From contig JAJYAE010000107.1 in NCBI GenBank assembly GCA_021779695.1, forward strand, positions 1-12,658: a stretch of 12,658 bases of DNA. Reading direction: 5' to 3'. The notes under the pieces were generated by a model. It was not told the DNA's origin, ran no database searches, and saw only the letters and a list, made by a program, of their open reading frames with translations. Below are positions 1 through 6,605 of this stretch, piece by piece; position 1 is the stretch's first letter; every line of letters begins with the position of its first letter. The position numbers and the translations under genes were made by a program. This DNA is from Acidobacteriota bacterium (GTDB lineage: Bacteria > Acidobacteriota > Terriglobia > Terriglobales > Acidobacteriaceae).

Positions 1-16
1 AAAGCGGGGAAAGCAC

Positions 17-1507
17 GTGAGCCCGAAAATCTGCCGTTTTTTCTTCCTGTCCATCGCCTTTTCCATCGTCATCCTCGTTCTGCCGCGCCCGGCCCACGCC
101 CGTTTCCAGCCCACGCCCTGCAACAATCCCTATACCCAGCCCCAGGAGATTCAGCTCGGCTACAAAGCCATGGCGCAGGTCTACCAGCAGCAGCCCATCC
201 TGCCCGACTCCAGCCCCGTCGCGCAGTATGTCCGCTCCCTCGGCGCCCGGCTCGTCCAGTTCGCCCCCGGCTACCGCTGGCCTTTCCAGTTCCACGTCGT
301 CAACTCCGCGGACATCAACGCCTTCGCCCTGCCCGGCGGGAACATCTTTATCAATCTCGGCACCATCCAGGCCGCCTCCGACGAAGCCCAGCTCGCAGGC
401 GTCATGGCCCACGAAATCTCCCACGTCGTCCAGCGCCACTCCACCTGCAACATGGCCCGCCAGCAGGTCCCCAGCATCCTGGCCGGCATCGGCGGCGCGC
501 TCGCCGGCATCCTGCTCCCCGGCACCGCCGGCGCCATTGCGCAGCAGGGCATCAGCTCCGTCGCCGGACTCACCTTCCTCCGCATGTCCCGCGACGACGA
601 AAAGCAGGCCGACCTCATGGGCACAGACATCCTCTACGACGCCGGCTACGATCCCCGCGCACTCCCGCAATTCTTTGAGACCATTCAGGCCAAATACGGC
701 TCCGGCGGCGCGCAGCTCCTCAGCGATCACCCCAACCCCGGTAACCGCATCGGCTACGTCAATCAGGAAATCGCCACCCTCCCGCTCAAAACCAGCGAAA
801 TCACCAACTCCCCGCAGTTCGTCGCCATCCACGCAGACGCCATGAAGCTCCACGCCGACACCGCCGACGAAATCAAGGCCGGCGCGTGGAAGAAGTCCCA
901 GCCGGCCCTGCCGCCCGAGGTCGCTGCCGTCGCCACTGGCGCGGCCCCATCAGCGCCCGTCTCCTCAGCCGGCTCATCATCCCCGCAGCCCGCGGCGCTC
1001 GATCCCAACCTCCGCTGGCAGCCGGATCCCTCGCTCACCGCCTTCAACCACTCGCTCTACACCCTTCGCTATCCGCGCAACTGGACCGTCACCGGCGACG
1101 CACAATCCGCCGTCACCATCGCCCCGCCCGGCGGCTCCGGCACAAGCGCCAGCGGCCAGCCCGCCACCGCCTACGGCATTCTTATTGATCGCTATCAAGG
1201 CCAGGGCAGCCTCCAGCAGCAGACCGACGCCCTCATTCAGAACATTGAGCAGGGCAATCCCGGCATGGCTGCTGTCACAGACGCCACATCTCTCACCGTC
1301 AGCCACCAGCACGCGCTTCAGATCGAGTTCCTCGGCTCTTCGCCCCTCGCCACCGCGGCCAGCCCCATGCCGGAACGCGACTGGCTCATCACCGTCCACC
1401 GCCCCGACAGCTCACTCAGCTATCTCGTCTTTATCGCGCCAGAGAAGAACTTCAATGCGCTTCGACCCACCTTCAAGCGCATCCTCAGCACCTTCGCGCT
1501 CAGGTAG
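17..1507 (+). CDS. Secreted M48 family zinc metalloprotease with C-terminal PsbP/DUF1795-like domain
   Basis: Encodes a predicted periplasmic, zinc-dependent endopeptidase of the M48 (BepA/YfgC, Oma1-like) family, which degrades or remodels misfolded envelope proteins. The 496-residue product starts with a signal peptide (hydrophobic residues about 8-27). The protease domain covers about 40-250. It holds the HEISH zinc motif (H132, E133, H136), a probable third ligand E195 in DEKQAD, and the family's DHPNPGNR stretch near 237-244. A Pro/Ala/Ser-rich linker (about 298-330) leads to a C-terminal domain (about 341-496) with a YPRNW motif, resembling PsbP/DUF1795 modules. The GTG start at 17 is preceded by GGGGAAAG and puts the signal peptide at the N-terminus. 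BepA proteins usually end in TPR repeats, which are not evident here. The family is certain; the exact substrate is unknown. The gene converges on the next with only 7 nt between stop codons. Confidence 0.93.
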   Translation: MSPKICRFFFLSIAFSIVILVLPRPAHARFQPTPCNNPYTQPQEIQLGYKAMAQVYQQQPILPDSSPVAQYVRSLGARLVQFAPGYRWPFQFHVVNSADINAFALPGGNIFINLGTIQAASDEAQLAGVMAHEISHVVQRHSTCNMARQQVPSILAGIGGALAGILLPGTAGAIAQQGISSVAGLTFLRMSRDDEKQADLMGTDILYDAGYDPRALPQFFETIQAKYGSGGAQLLSDHPNPGNRIGYVNQEIATLPLKTSEITNSPQFVAIHADAMKLHADTADEIKAGAWKKSQPALPPEVAAVATGAAPSAPVSSAGSSSPQPAALDPNLRWQPDPSLTAFNHSLYTLRYPRNWTVTGDAQSAVTIAPPGGSGTSASGQPATAYGILIDRYQGQGSLQQQTDALIQNIEQGNPGMAAVTDATSLTVSHQHALQIEFLGSSPLATAASPMPERDWLITVHRPDSSLSYLVFIAPEKNFNALRPTFKRILSTFALR

Positions 1508-1514
1508 CTCTGCT

Positions 1515-1802
1515 TTACGTCAGGAAGAAGACCGCCGCCATGTTCGCCAGCATCACGCCGGCTACCACCGCCAGCACACGCAGCGTCGCCGTGCGCGCAC
1601 GCGGCAGCCAGCGCCGCGCAAACACCACCACCAGCACAGCCTCTGCCACCATCAGCAGTTGCCAGCTGTGCGCCGCCGCACCTTCATCGGCCTGGTGCGC
1701 CACGCCGTACAGCGCCACGTGCCCCAGCACCACGCACAGCGCTGCCAGTGGAACTCCCATCGTCAGCAGCGCGCTCGGCTTCCTCCATACGCTCGTCACC
1801 AT
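1515..1802 (-). CDS. Small three-helix membrane protein, unknown function
   Basis: A 95-residue protein I do not recognise. Three hydrophobic stretches (about 12-33, 46-62 and 73-94) look like membrane helices, separated by a polar loop with His and acidic residues (about 35-46) and a basic loop (RRWLPRAR, about 63-70) likely to be cytoplasmic. The frame stays open upstream to an ATG at 1919. I chose the ATG at 1802 because it has a strong ribosome binding site, GGAGG, 5 nt before it, and because the upstream extension is not membrane-like and would overlap the divergent gene. The stop codon is 7 nt from that of the convergent M48 protease. The hydrophobic pattern and ribosome site support a real gene; no function can be assigned. 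Confidence 0.72.
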   Translation of the reverse strand: MVTSVWRKPSALLTMGVPLAALCVVLGHVALYGVAHQADEGAAAHSWQLLMVAEAVLVVVFARRWLPRARTATLRVLAVVAGVMLANMAAVFFLT

Positions 1803-1817
1803 CTCCACCTCCAGTGC

Positions 1818-1862
1818 CCACCATTGTATGCCGCACCCCAGTTCCAGGTCGTACGATGGTGG
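1818..1862. repeat. Imperfect 11-bp inverted repeat in a divergent intergenic region
   Basis: CCACCATTGTA (1818-1828) is matched by TACGATGGTGG (1852-1862) in inverted orientation, 10 of 11 positions pairing, with 23 nt between the arms. It lies between the divergent starts at 1802 and 1912, the only intergenic space available for their promoters, so an operator or a leader structure are both possible. I could not assign -35/-10 elements here. The repeat is seen directly; the role is inferred. Confidence 0.45.
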
Positions 1863-1911
1863 CGGAGATTCCAGGCGCTGCCCGATCGCCCCGAAGCCCA
1901 CTGGTCTTTTC

Positions 1912-3081
1912 ATGCCCACTCCTCGCTCTCATCGCCGCAGGCCGCCCGGCACGCTCGCCGTGCTCGCACTGCTTCTTGCCTCGGCCGCTCTCGCCCGCGC
2001 CGCTTCCTACCGCGCCACACCACTCCTCCTCCACGACGCCACCAACTCACCCCTGCCCGCCAGCGCCGGCACGCAGCACTTCCACACTTACCTCGACGCC
2101 TCAGGCATCCTTTTCCTCTCCGCCAGCACCATCGCCGAGTACGTCCTCCACGCTCCGGAAAATAATCTCCTGGTGCGCGATGGACGCCAGGTTACGAATA
2201 GTTACCTGCTCACCATTTCGCTCTTTGATATCGATCAGAAGCGCCTCATCTCCCACAGCGACGTTCCCGTCCCCGGCAAGTTCGTCCGCGTCTTCCGCTC
2301 CGCCCCGGGTGGTCTGCTGCTCGTCACCCGTTCCTGGATCGCAGCGCTTTCGCCCACTCTCGAAATCATCCGCCAGGTCCCCATCGATCCCCGCTTCGGC
2401 ACCGCCGACGTCGCTTCCGACACGGACATCGACGGCGCGCACCTCTACCTCACCGGCGAGGCCTCAGACGGGTGCCCCAAGCTCGCCGAACAGCTCAACG
2501 CCGCATCCCTCGCCACCGAGAATTCCTGGTGCTTCCAGGACGATGCGCCCACCGCCTTCTACCGCACCACCGCACTCCAGTTCCACGCCAAAGCCGGCAC
2601 GGATATCCACGTCTTCCTCGACGGCCGCGCACTCACCCAGCTCAAGCCGCCCAGCCTCTTCGCCACCACTCAGGCCATCCCCCTCTCCAGCCAGGCCTTT
2701 CTCCTCACCAACGGAGTCGCCCTCATCGACTACCGACTCGACGCTGGCCTCGACTTCTTCAGCTCCCCCGCAAAGCATGGCCTCCTCGTCGCGCCCATTC
2801 ACTGCTCCGTCAGCGCCACCACATGCGCCACCGCCCTGGCCATCCCCAAGGCCGATCCGCTCGTCCTCTCCCTTACCACCACCTATAAGCGCGTTGACCT
2901 CGTCACCTTCGACACCATCAACGGCCACCTCCACACCCGGCACTCCATCCTCGCCCTCTTCAAGCGCCCTGCGCACGTCAGCCTCGATGACTTCTCTGAT
3001 CTCCGCGTCGTCCTCGCACCCCACGGCGAGCGCGCCGCCGCATGGCACGGCTCCACCTGGGTCGTCTTCAACACCCATTGA
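1912..3081 (+). CDS. Secreted protein of unknown function
   Basis: A 389-residue exported protein. The ATG at 1912 gives a textbook signal peptide: basic residues 5-10, a hydrophobic core at about 14-27, and an Ala-rich cleavage site near ARA-AS (30/31). The frame is open further upstream, but those residues look non-coding. No strong ribosome binding site precedes this ATG. The mature part shows recurrent short beta-strand-like segments (for example around 64-70, 98-106, 133-150, 175-181 and 262-275), compatible with a beta-propeller-like fold, though I see no diagnostic repeat. Four cysteines (188, 207, 298, 305) fall in two groups and could form disulfides after export. No catalytic motif is recognised. 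It diverges from the small membrane protein and converges on the polymerase gene with 36 nt between stops. Codons are strongly C-ending, as in the adjacent protease. Confidence 0.78.
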   Translation: MPTPRSHRRRPPGTLAVLALLLASAALARAASYRATPLLLHDATNSPLPASAGTQHFHTYLDASGILFLSASTIAEYVLHAPENNLLVRDGRQVTNSYLLTISLFDIDQKRLISHSDVPVPGKFVRVFRSAPGGLLLVTRSWIAALSPTLEIIRQVPIDPRFGTADVASDTDIDGAHLYLTGEASDGCPKLAEQLNAASLATENSWCFQDDAPTAFYRTTALQFHAKAGTDIHVFLDGRALTQLKPPSLFATTQAIPLSSQAFLLTNGVALIDYRLDAGLDFFSSPAKHGLLVAPIHCSVSATTCATALAIPKADPLVLSLTTTYKRVDLVTFDTINGHLHTRHSILALFKRPAHVSLDDFSDLRVVLAPHGERAAAWHGSTWVVFNTH

Positions 3082-3117
3082 AGCCCCAGGCCTGCCGCCG
3101 CTTTCTTCTCGTGTCGC

Positions 3118-4557
3118 TTAAAAAAGATCCGGAATGCTGTGAAACGCAATCCGCGTCGGCGCCGCTTTGAACGCCGTCAGCATCGTCGCCGGTGCCAGCG
3201 TCTGCATCCCGTATTTATTGTTCAGCGCATCCATCGCCTCCAGCAGGCGCTTGCGCCGCGGCGCATCATCCACCGCGTCAAACAGGTTCAGCGAGTGCAG
3301 CCGGTCCGGCACCAGTCCCGTCAGTTGCACCGCCAGAAAATACGGATGCTCATGTCCCGGTCCCTGCGGCCTCTGCTCCCATAGCCGCCGCAGCGCCGCA
3401 ATCAGCGTCTGGTTGTCCTGGCACTCGCTCAGCCGCAACTCGCATCGCCAGCCCTTCGTCGGCGTGCCAAAGTTGCTTAGCGGAACCATGCCTTCGCCCT
3501 TGCCCGCGCGCCCCACCGCAAAGCCTACCGCCAGCCCAATTCCGCTCGCCCACAGCTTTTCTTTGCGCAGCCGCATCGCCGCCTTGTGCAGCAGCTTGTG
3601 CGCCACCGCCCACGCCTTCTCCGGTGTCCGCAGCTCCGGCCCCAGCACGTGCTGGTGGCTCAGCGACTTCATGTGCTCCGTCTCCGACATGTCGAAGTCT
3701 TCGCCGCGCAGCCAGTGCCACAGCCGCTCGCCCCACACCGAGCCCCACACCTCGCCGGCCTGCTCGCAGCTCAGCGCCAGCAGCGTCTCCATCGAGCGGA
3801 TCCCCTTCGCCTGCAGCCGCTTCTCCGTCTTCGCCCCAATCCCCGGCAAATCCCGCAGCTCCAGTCCTCGCAGCGCCTCCGGCAGCAGGTCCAGCGGCAG
3901 CGCCACCAGCCCGTCCGGCTTCTCCATGTCGCTCGCCACCTTCGCCAGGTACCGGTTCGTCGCCAGTCCCACTGAGCTGCGCAGCGTCTCCCCCACCTGC
4001 TCGCGAATCCGCGCCTTCACCCGCCGTCCCAGCTCCATGGCCGCCAGCAGCGGACGCTCCCGCCCCATCAGCCGGCACGCCATCTCGTCAATCGAAAGCA
4101 CCGCCGTCACAGGCACGCAGCTCTCCACTGCCTCCACAATCCGGTGGTGAAACGCCACATACAGCTCGTGGCGCGCCTCCACCAGCTCCAGCCCCGGACA
4201 CAGACGCTTTGCCTCGCCCACCAGCGTGCCCGTCTTCACCCCAAACGCCTTGGCCTCGTAACTCGCAGCAATGCAGCAGGTTGTATCCGCCATCATGGGC
4301 ACCACCGCCACCGGCCTGCCACGCAGCTCCGGCCGCACCTGCTGCTCCACCGAAGCAAAGTAGGAGTTCAGATCCACAAACAGCCAGCTCACCTGCGGTC
4401 CCCCGCCCGCAGGCCCCGCCGCACCCGCTCCGGATGCGCTTTCCACCCCTGCGGCGGCCACGTCTCCTCGCTCCGTCGCTTCGCCCTTCAGCGCCCAGTC
4501 CTCCGGAAACCCCTCCGGCATTCTTTCTTCGGGCAGCGGGTTGGCGTCTTCGTCCAT
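3118..4557 (-). CDS. dinB: Y-family DNA polymerase, DinB (Pol IV) type
   Basis: Encodes a translesion DNA polymerase that copies past damaged bases. Catalytic metal ligands are visible: D62 in FVDLNSYFASVE and D157/E158 in SIDE; F67 corresponds to the steric-gate residue. A helix-hairpin-helix (about 236-253, DLPGIGAKTEKRL) and a little-finger domain follow. The C-terminus ends in IPDLF, resembling a beta-clamp-binding peptide. Retention of all three acidic residues argues against the inactive relative ImuB. At 479 residues it is longer than typical Pol IV (about 350), partly from a 55-residue Ala/Gly-rich N-terminus. The ATG at 4557 has AGGG upstream. A GTG at 4392, preceded by GGGGGA, would instead start just before the polymerase core (424 residues) and is a real alternative. 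It stands alone and I saw no LexA-type operator upstream. Confidence 0.9.
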   Translation of the reverse strand: MDEDANPLPEERMPEGFPEDWALKGEATERGDVAAAGVESASGAGAAGPAGGGPQVSWLFVDLNSYFASVEQQVRPELRGRPVAVVPMMADTTCCIAASYEAKAFGVKTGTLVGEAKRLCPGLELVEARHELYVAFHHRIVEAVESCVPVTAVLSIDEMACRLMGRERPLLAAMELGRRVKARIREQVGETLRSSVGLATNRYLAKVASDMEKPDGLVALPLDLLPEALRGLELRDLPGIGAKTEKRLQAKGIRSMETLLALSCEQAGEVWGSVWGERLWHWLRGEDFDMSETEHMKSLSHQHVLGPELRTPEKAWAVAHKLLHKAAMRLRKEKLWASGIGLAVGFAVGRAGKGEGMVPLSNFGTPTKGWRCELRLSECQDNQTLIAALRRLWEQRPQGPGHEHPYFLAVQLTGLVPDRLHSLNLFDAVDDAPRRKRLLEAMDALNNKYGMQTLAPATMLTAFKAAPTRIAFHSIPDLF

Positions 4558-4606
4558 CGCGCCCTATTTTCGCCTTATCTTCTCTATTACGCAAGCACAA
4601 TCGCCA

Positions 4607-4636
4607 TGGTCACCCTTGTAAGAACGGTGCTACACT
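4607..4636 (+). promoter_or_regulatory. Candidate extended -10 promoter for the small membrane ORF
   Basis: TGGTCA (4607-4612) lies 18 nt before TACACT (4631-4636), and the -10 is preceded by TGC, giving an extended -10 (TGCTACACT). The match to a sigma-70-type promoter is good for GC-rich DNA. It points at the hairpin at 4640-4659 and the ORF at 4714. It sits about 50 nt upstream of the divergent polymerase start, so it could influence that gene too. Confidence 0.45.
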
Positions 4637-4639
4637 GTT

Positions 4640-4659
4640 GGCGCCGGGACTCCGGCGCC
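4640..4659 (+). repeat. Perfect 8-bp GC hairpin at the predicted transcript start
   Basis: GGCGCCGG and CCGGCGCC pair perfectly around a GACT loop. It begins 4 nt after the candidate -10 hexamer, so it would lie at the extreme 5' end of the transcript (an mRNA-stabilising leader) or act as an operator over the start site. It lacks a following U-run and is unlikely to be a terminator. Confidence 0.5.
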
Positions 4660-4713
4660 TTAGCTTCACTTTCCCTGCCGTGCAACGCCGGAGCGGCTGG
4701 CAGAGGCCAAGGC

Positions 4714-4881
4714 ATGTTGTATTGGCTTATGCGCGAACTTGCTCACTTGATTGCGTCGAATGCGAACGCGTTGGCCATTCTGGTCACTGTAGGCGTGGCT
4801 GTCCTCATCGTCTGCTGCCTGGAGTGCACCAAGTGCCCATGCCGCGAGAAGGATGAGATCTTCAAGCGGCACGGAGTCTGA
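4714..4881 (+). CDS. Putative small cysteine-rich single-span membrane peptide
   Basis: A 55-residue ORF that I do not recognise. Residues about 19-35 form one hydrophobic helix, followed directly by a cysteine cluster (C34, C35, C38, C41, C43, spacing CC-x2-C-x2-C-x-C) and a charged tail (REKDEIFKR). The positive charges after the helix favour a cytoplasmic C-terminus, so the cysteines would sit at the inner membrane face, where metal binding or redox chemistry is possible. Support comes from the promoter-like sequence about 80 nt upstream and the coherent protein features; GAGG upstream is only a weak ribosome site. A second ATG at 4729 is a possible start. The frame is also open upstream as a shadow of the polymerase gene, so openness alone is weak evidence. 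It ends 23 nt from the convergent DUF4440 gene. Confidence 0.42.
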   Translation: MLYWLMRELAHLIASNANALAILVTVGVAVLIVCCLECTKCPCREKDEIFKRHGV

Positions 4882-4904
4882 CCACCGCACCGCACGCGCA
4901 GACC

Positions 4905-5288
4905 TTAAGTCGTCCTCGTCCCCTGGTGGAAGCGCATCTTCCATCCCGCAGATTCCTTTGACCAGATCGAGCTGCGAAGCGTCTCCCCCGATCTGCCCGT
5001 CCCGCCATCCAACCGCACCGCACGATACGTCGCCAACACCACCCCCAGCGCCAGCGGCCGGCATGCAAACTCCCGCACCAGCGGAGCTTCCGCATACCCC
5101 TCCTCGTGCTCCAGCAGATCCAGGATCGCTCCCCGCGTCCAAATTCGCCCCGACGAGCCGAACTCCACAAAGTCCTCGGCCAGCAGAGCGCCCACCCGCG
5201 CAGGATCCCGCCGCACCGCAGGGTCCAGCAGTGTCTCTTCCAGCAGCTGCAACTGCTTCACAACCTCGTCCTGTGCGCTCTCCGCCAT
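4905..5288 (-). CDS. DUF4440 / NTF2-like (SnoaL-fold) protein
   Basis: A 127-residue cytosolic protein with the order typical of DUF4440 in the NTF2-like superfamily: an N-terminal helix (about 5-24), a DPARVGALLAEDFVEFGSSG segment (about 29-48) with an acidic residue ahead of strand one, RIWTRGAILDLL, and a C-terminal strand pair ending WKMRFHQGTRTT. Such cone-shaped folds bind small molecules or act as enzymes, but no specific reaction can be read from this sequence. There is no signal peptide. The ATG at 5288 follows AAGGAG, which begins right after the stop of the upstream isomerase-like gene. The 12-nt gap shows the two are one operon. Family assignment is fairly sure; function is unknown. 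Confidence 0.82.
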   Translation of the reverse strand: MAESAQDEVVKQLQLLEETLLDPAVRRDPARVGALLAEDFVEFGSSGRIWTRGAILDLLEHEEGYAEAPLVREFACRPLALGVVLATYRAVRLDGGTGRSGETLRSSIWSKESAGWKMRFHQGTRTT

Positions 5289-5300
5289 CTCGTGCTCCTT

Positions 5301-6215
5301 TCAGCCCGCCGACTCCGCCAGTTGCCGCGCTCCCCGCAGCGCTGCGGCCTCGTCCCCCAACGCTCTGAACTCCATCGCCACCATCCGCTGATACTTCAGC
5401 TCCGCCAGCCGGCGAAAGATATTCCCGTAATTGATCTCGCCCGTCCCCGGCTGGTGCCGCCCCGGCACATCCGCCACGTGAACCAGCCCGATCACGTCGA
5501 TATGCTCGTTCAGTTTCTCCATCAGATTCCCCTCGGCAATCTGCTCATGAAAGATGTCGTAGAGAAACTGCACCTGCGGATGATCCACCGCCCGCACGAT
5601 CTCGATCGCCTCCGTCGCCCGCGTCAGAAAATAATTTGGGTTCTCCTTCGGATCGATGCACTCCAGCAGCAGCCGCACCTTCTCCCCGCGAATCTCCCGC
5701 TTCTCCACCACCGCGGCCGCGCGCTTCAGCGTCTCCACCGCCGCCGCATGCTGCGCCTCACGCGTCTGTCCCTGCACCACGTTGCCTGACAGCACAATCA
5801 TCGCCGGACACTCCAGCGTCTCCATCGGCGTCAGCGCCGCCGTCAAATCCGCCAGAAACGCATCCCGCGCCGCCGCGTCCGCCACGCCATGTCCCAGCCC
5901 CGCCGTCGCGTCAAACTCCACGCCCAGCTGCCGCTTCGCGATCTTCGCCCGCGCATAGTCGGCATCATTCCAGTGCGCGTACTCGCCCACCAGCTCCACG
6001 TTCCGGTAGCCCGCATCCGCCACCTTCGCCAGCCGGTCCTCAAATGGCAACGACGGCGAAATCGTCCACAACATCACCGACAGCGGAAACGGCGCACGCC
6101 CCTTACCGCCCGCCGACGGCTCCTCCGCCCGCGCCGTACCCAACCCCGCCGCACTCAGACCCGCGCCCAGGCCCGCCGCCGCCGCCATCCCCTGCGCAAA
6201 CTCCCTGCGATTCAT
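5301..6215 (-). CDS. Tat-exported hydroxypyruvate isomerase-like TIM-barrel protein
   Basis: A 304-residue member of the sugar phosphate isomerase/epimerase (AP endonuclease 2) superfamily, closest in pattern to hydroxypyruvate isomerases (Hyi). The N-terminus carries a twin-arginine signal (NRREF at 2-6, then an Ala/Gly-rich segment to about ARA-EE at 28-32), suggesting export of a folded, metal-loaded protein. Likely metal and active-site residues are E185 in LLLECID, D220 in FLYDIFHEQ, H246 in VHVADVPGRH and E282 in VAMEF. The VADVPGRHQPGTGEINY stretch (247-263) is a hallmark of Hyi-like proteins. The ATG at 6215 is preceded by GAGGGAGAG. Bona fide Hyi enzymes are usually about 260 residues and cytosolic; the extra length here is the signal. 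The substrate outside the cytoplasm is unknown. First gene of an operon with the DUF4440 gene. Confidence 0.9.
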   Translation of the reverse strand: MNRREFAQGMAAAAGLGAGLSAAGLGTARAEEPSAGGKGRAPFPLSVMLWTISPSLPFEDRLAKVADAGYRNVELVGEYAHWNDADYARAKIAKRQLGVEFDATAGLGHGVADAAARDAFLADLTAALTPMETLECPAMIVLSGNVVQGQTREAQHAAAVETLKRAAAVVEKREIRGEKVRLLLECIDPKENPNYFLTRATEAIEIVRAVDHPQVQFLYDIFHEQIAEGNLMEKLNEHIDVIGLVHVADVPGRHQPGTGEINYGNIFRRLAELKYQRMVAMEFRALGDEAAALRGARQLAESAG

Positions 6216-6605
6216 CTCTCTCCCTCAACACCGCAACTCCCGGCCACATTCCACCGCCCACCCCACGCAGCCCAGCCGGAAACCACGATTCCTCATTCGC
6301 CTGCAATCCTACAACGCCCAGTGGCCAGCGTGCCGGCGAAGCGAACAGACGTTCCCCACTGCAAGCAAGTGGCTCGTGGCTCAGCTCTCAGGAGTAAAAA
6401 GGAAGCTCCCCGCCGGCGATTGGCGGCCAAGGCTCGCATTTCAGACTCAGAAGACAGGATCTTGCGATGACGCGGGGTGGTTCGACATCAGCAGTGGCGG
6501 GCATCCCAGGACCCGGCATCCCCACGGACACGTCTGGTCCGTGGGGTCGATGCCTCGCCGTTGCGCCTGCATTCGACCCTTGAAAGAGTCGTGCGGGCCT
6601 TGGCG
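6216..6605. other. 390-base gene-poor stretch between glgP and the isomerase operon
   Basis: No open frame here has a coding look; frames that cross it are short or are antisense shadows of glgP. It should hold the 3' end of the glgP transcript and the promoter of the isomerase operon. I found a strong hairpin at 6520-6546 and a weaker one (CCGCC/GGCGG, 6410-6426) near a five-base T-run on the minus strand (6396-6400), but no promoter I would commit to. Confidence 0.6.
6520..6546 (-). terminator. Perfect 10-bp stem-loop downstream of glgP, possible terminator
   Basis: CCCCACGGAC (6520-6529) and GTCCGTGGGG (6537-6546) pair perfectly around a 7-nt loop, 59 nt past the glgP stop codon. No U-run follows on either strand, so it is not a canonical intrinsic terminator. 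It may be a non-canonical terminator, an mRNA 3'-end stabiliser or a binding site. Confidence 0.35.

Noticed and set aside
1803..1919. Longer version of the small membrane protein starting at 1919
   Set aside because: The extra 39 residues are not membrane-like and would overlap the divergent gene; the ATG at 1802 has a much better ribosome site.
1748..3121. 457-codon alternative frame inside the secreted protein gene
   Set aside because: Ser/Pro-rich low-complexity translation typical of out-of-frame GC-rich DNA; the chosen frame has a signal peptide.
3192..4856. Long plus-strand open frame opposite the polymerase
   Set aside because: Its translation is almost entirely Pro/Ala/Ser, with no domain, and it mirrors the well-supported polymerase on the other strand.
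6396..6426. Weak CCGCC/GGCGG hairpin with a five-base T-run as glgP terminator
   Set aside because: Only 5 bp of stem and nine bases between stem and T-run, too far for an intrinsic terminator.
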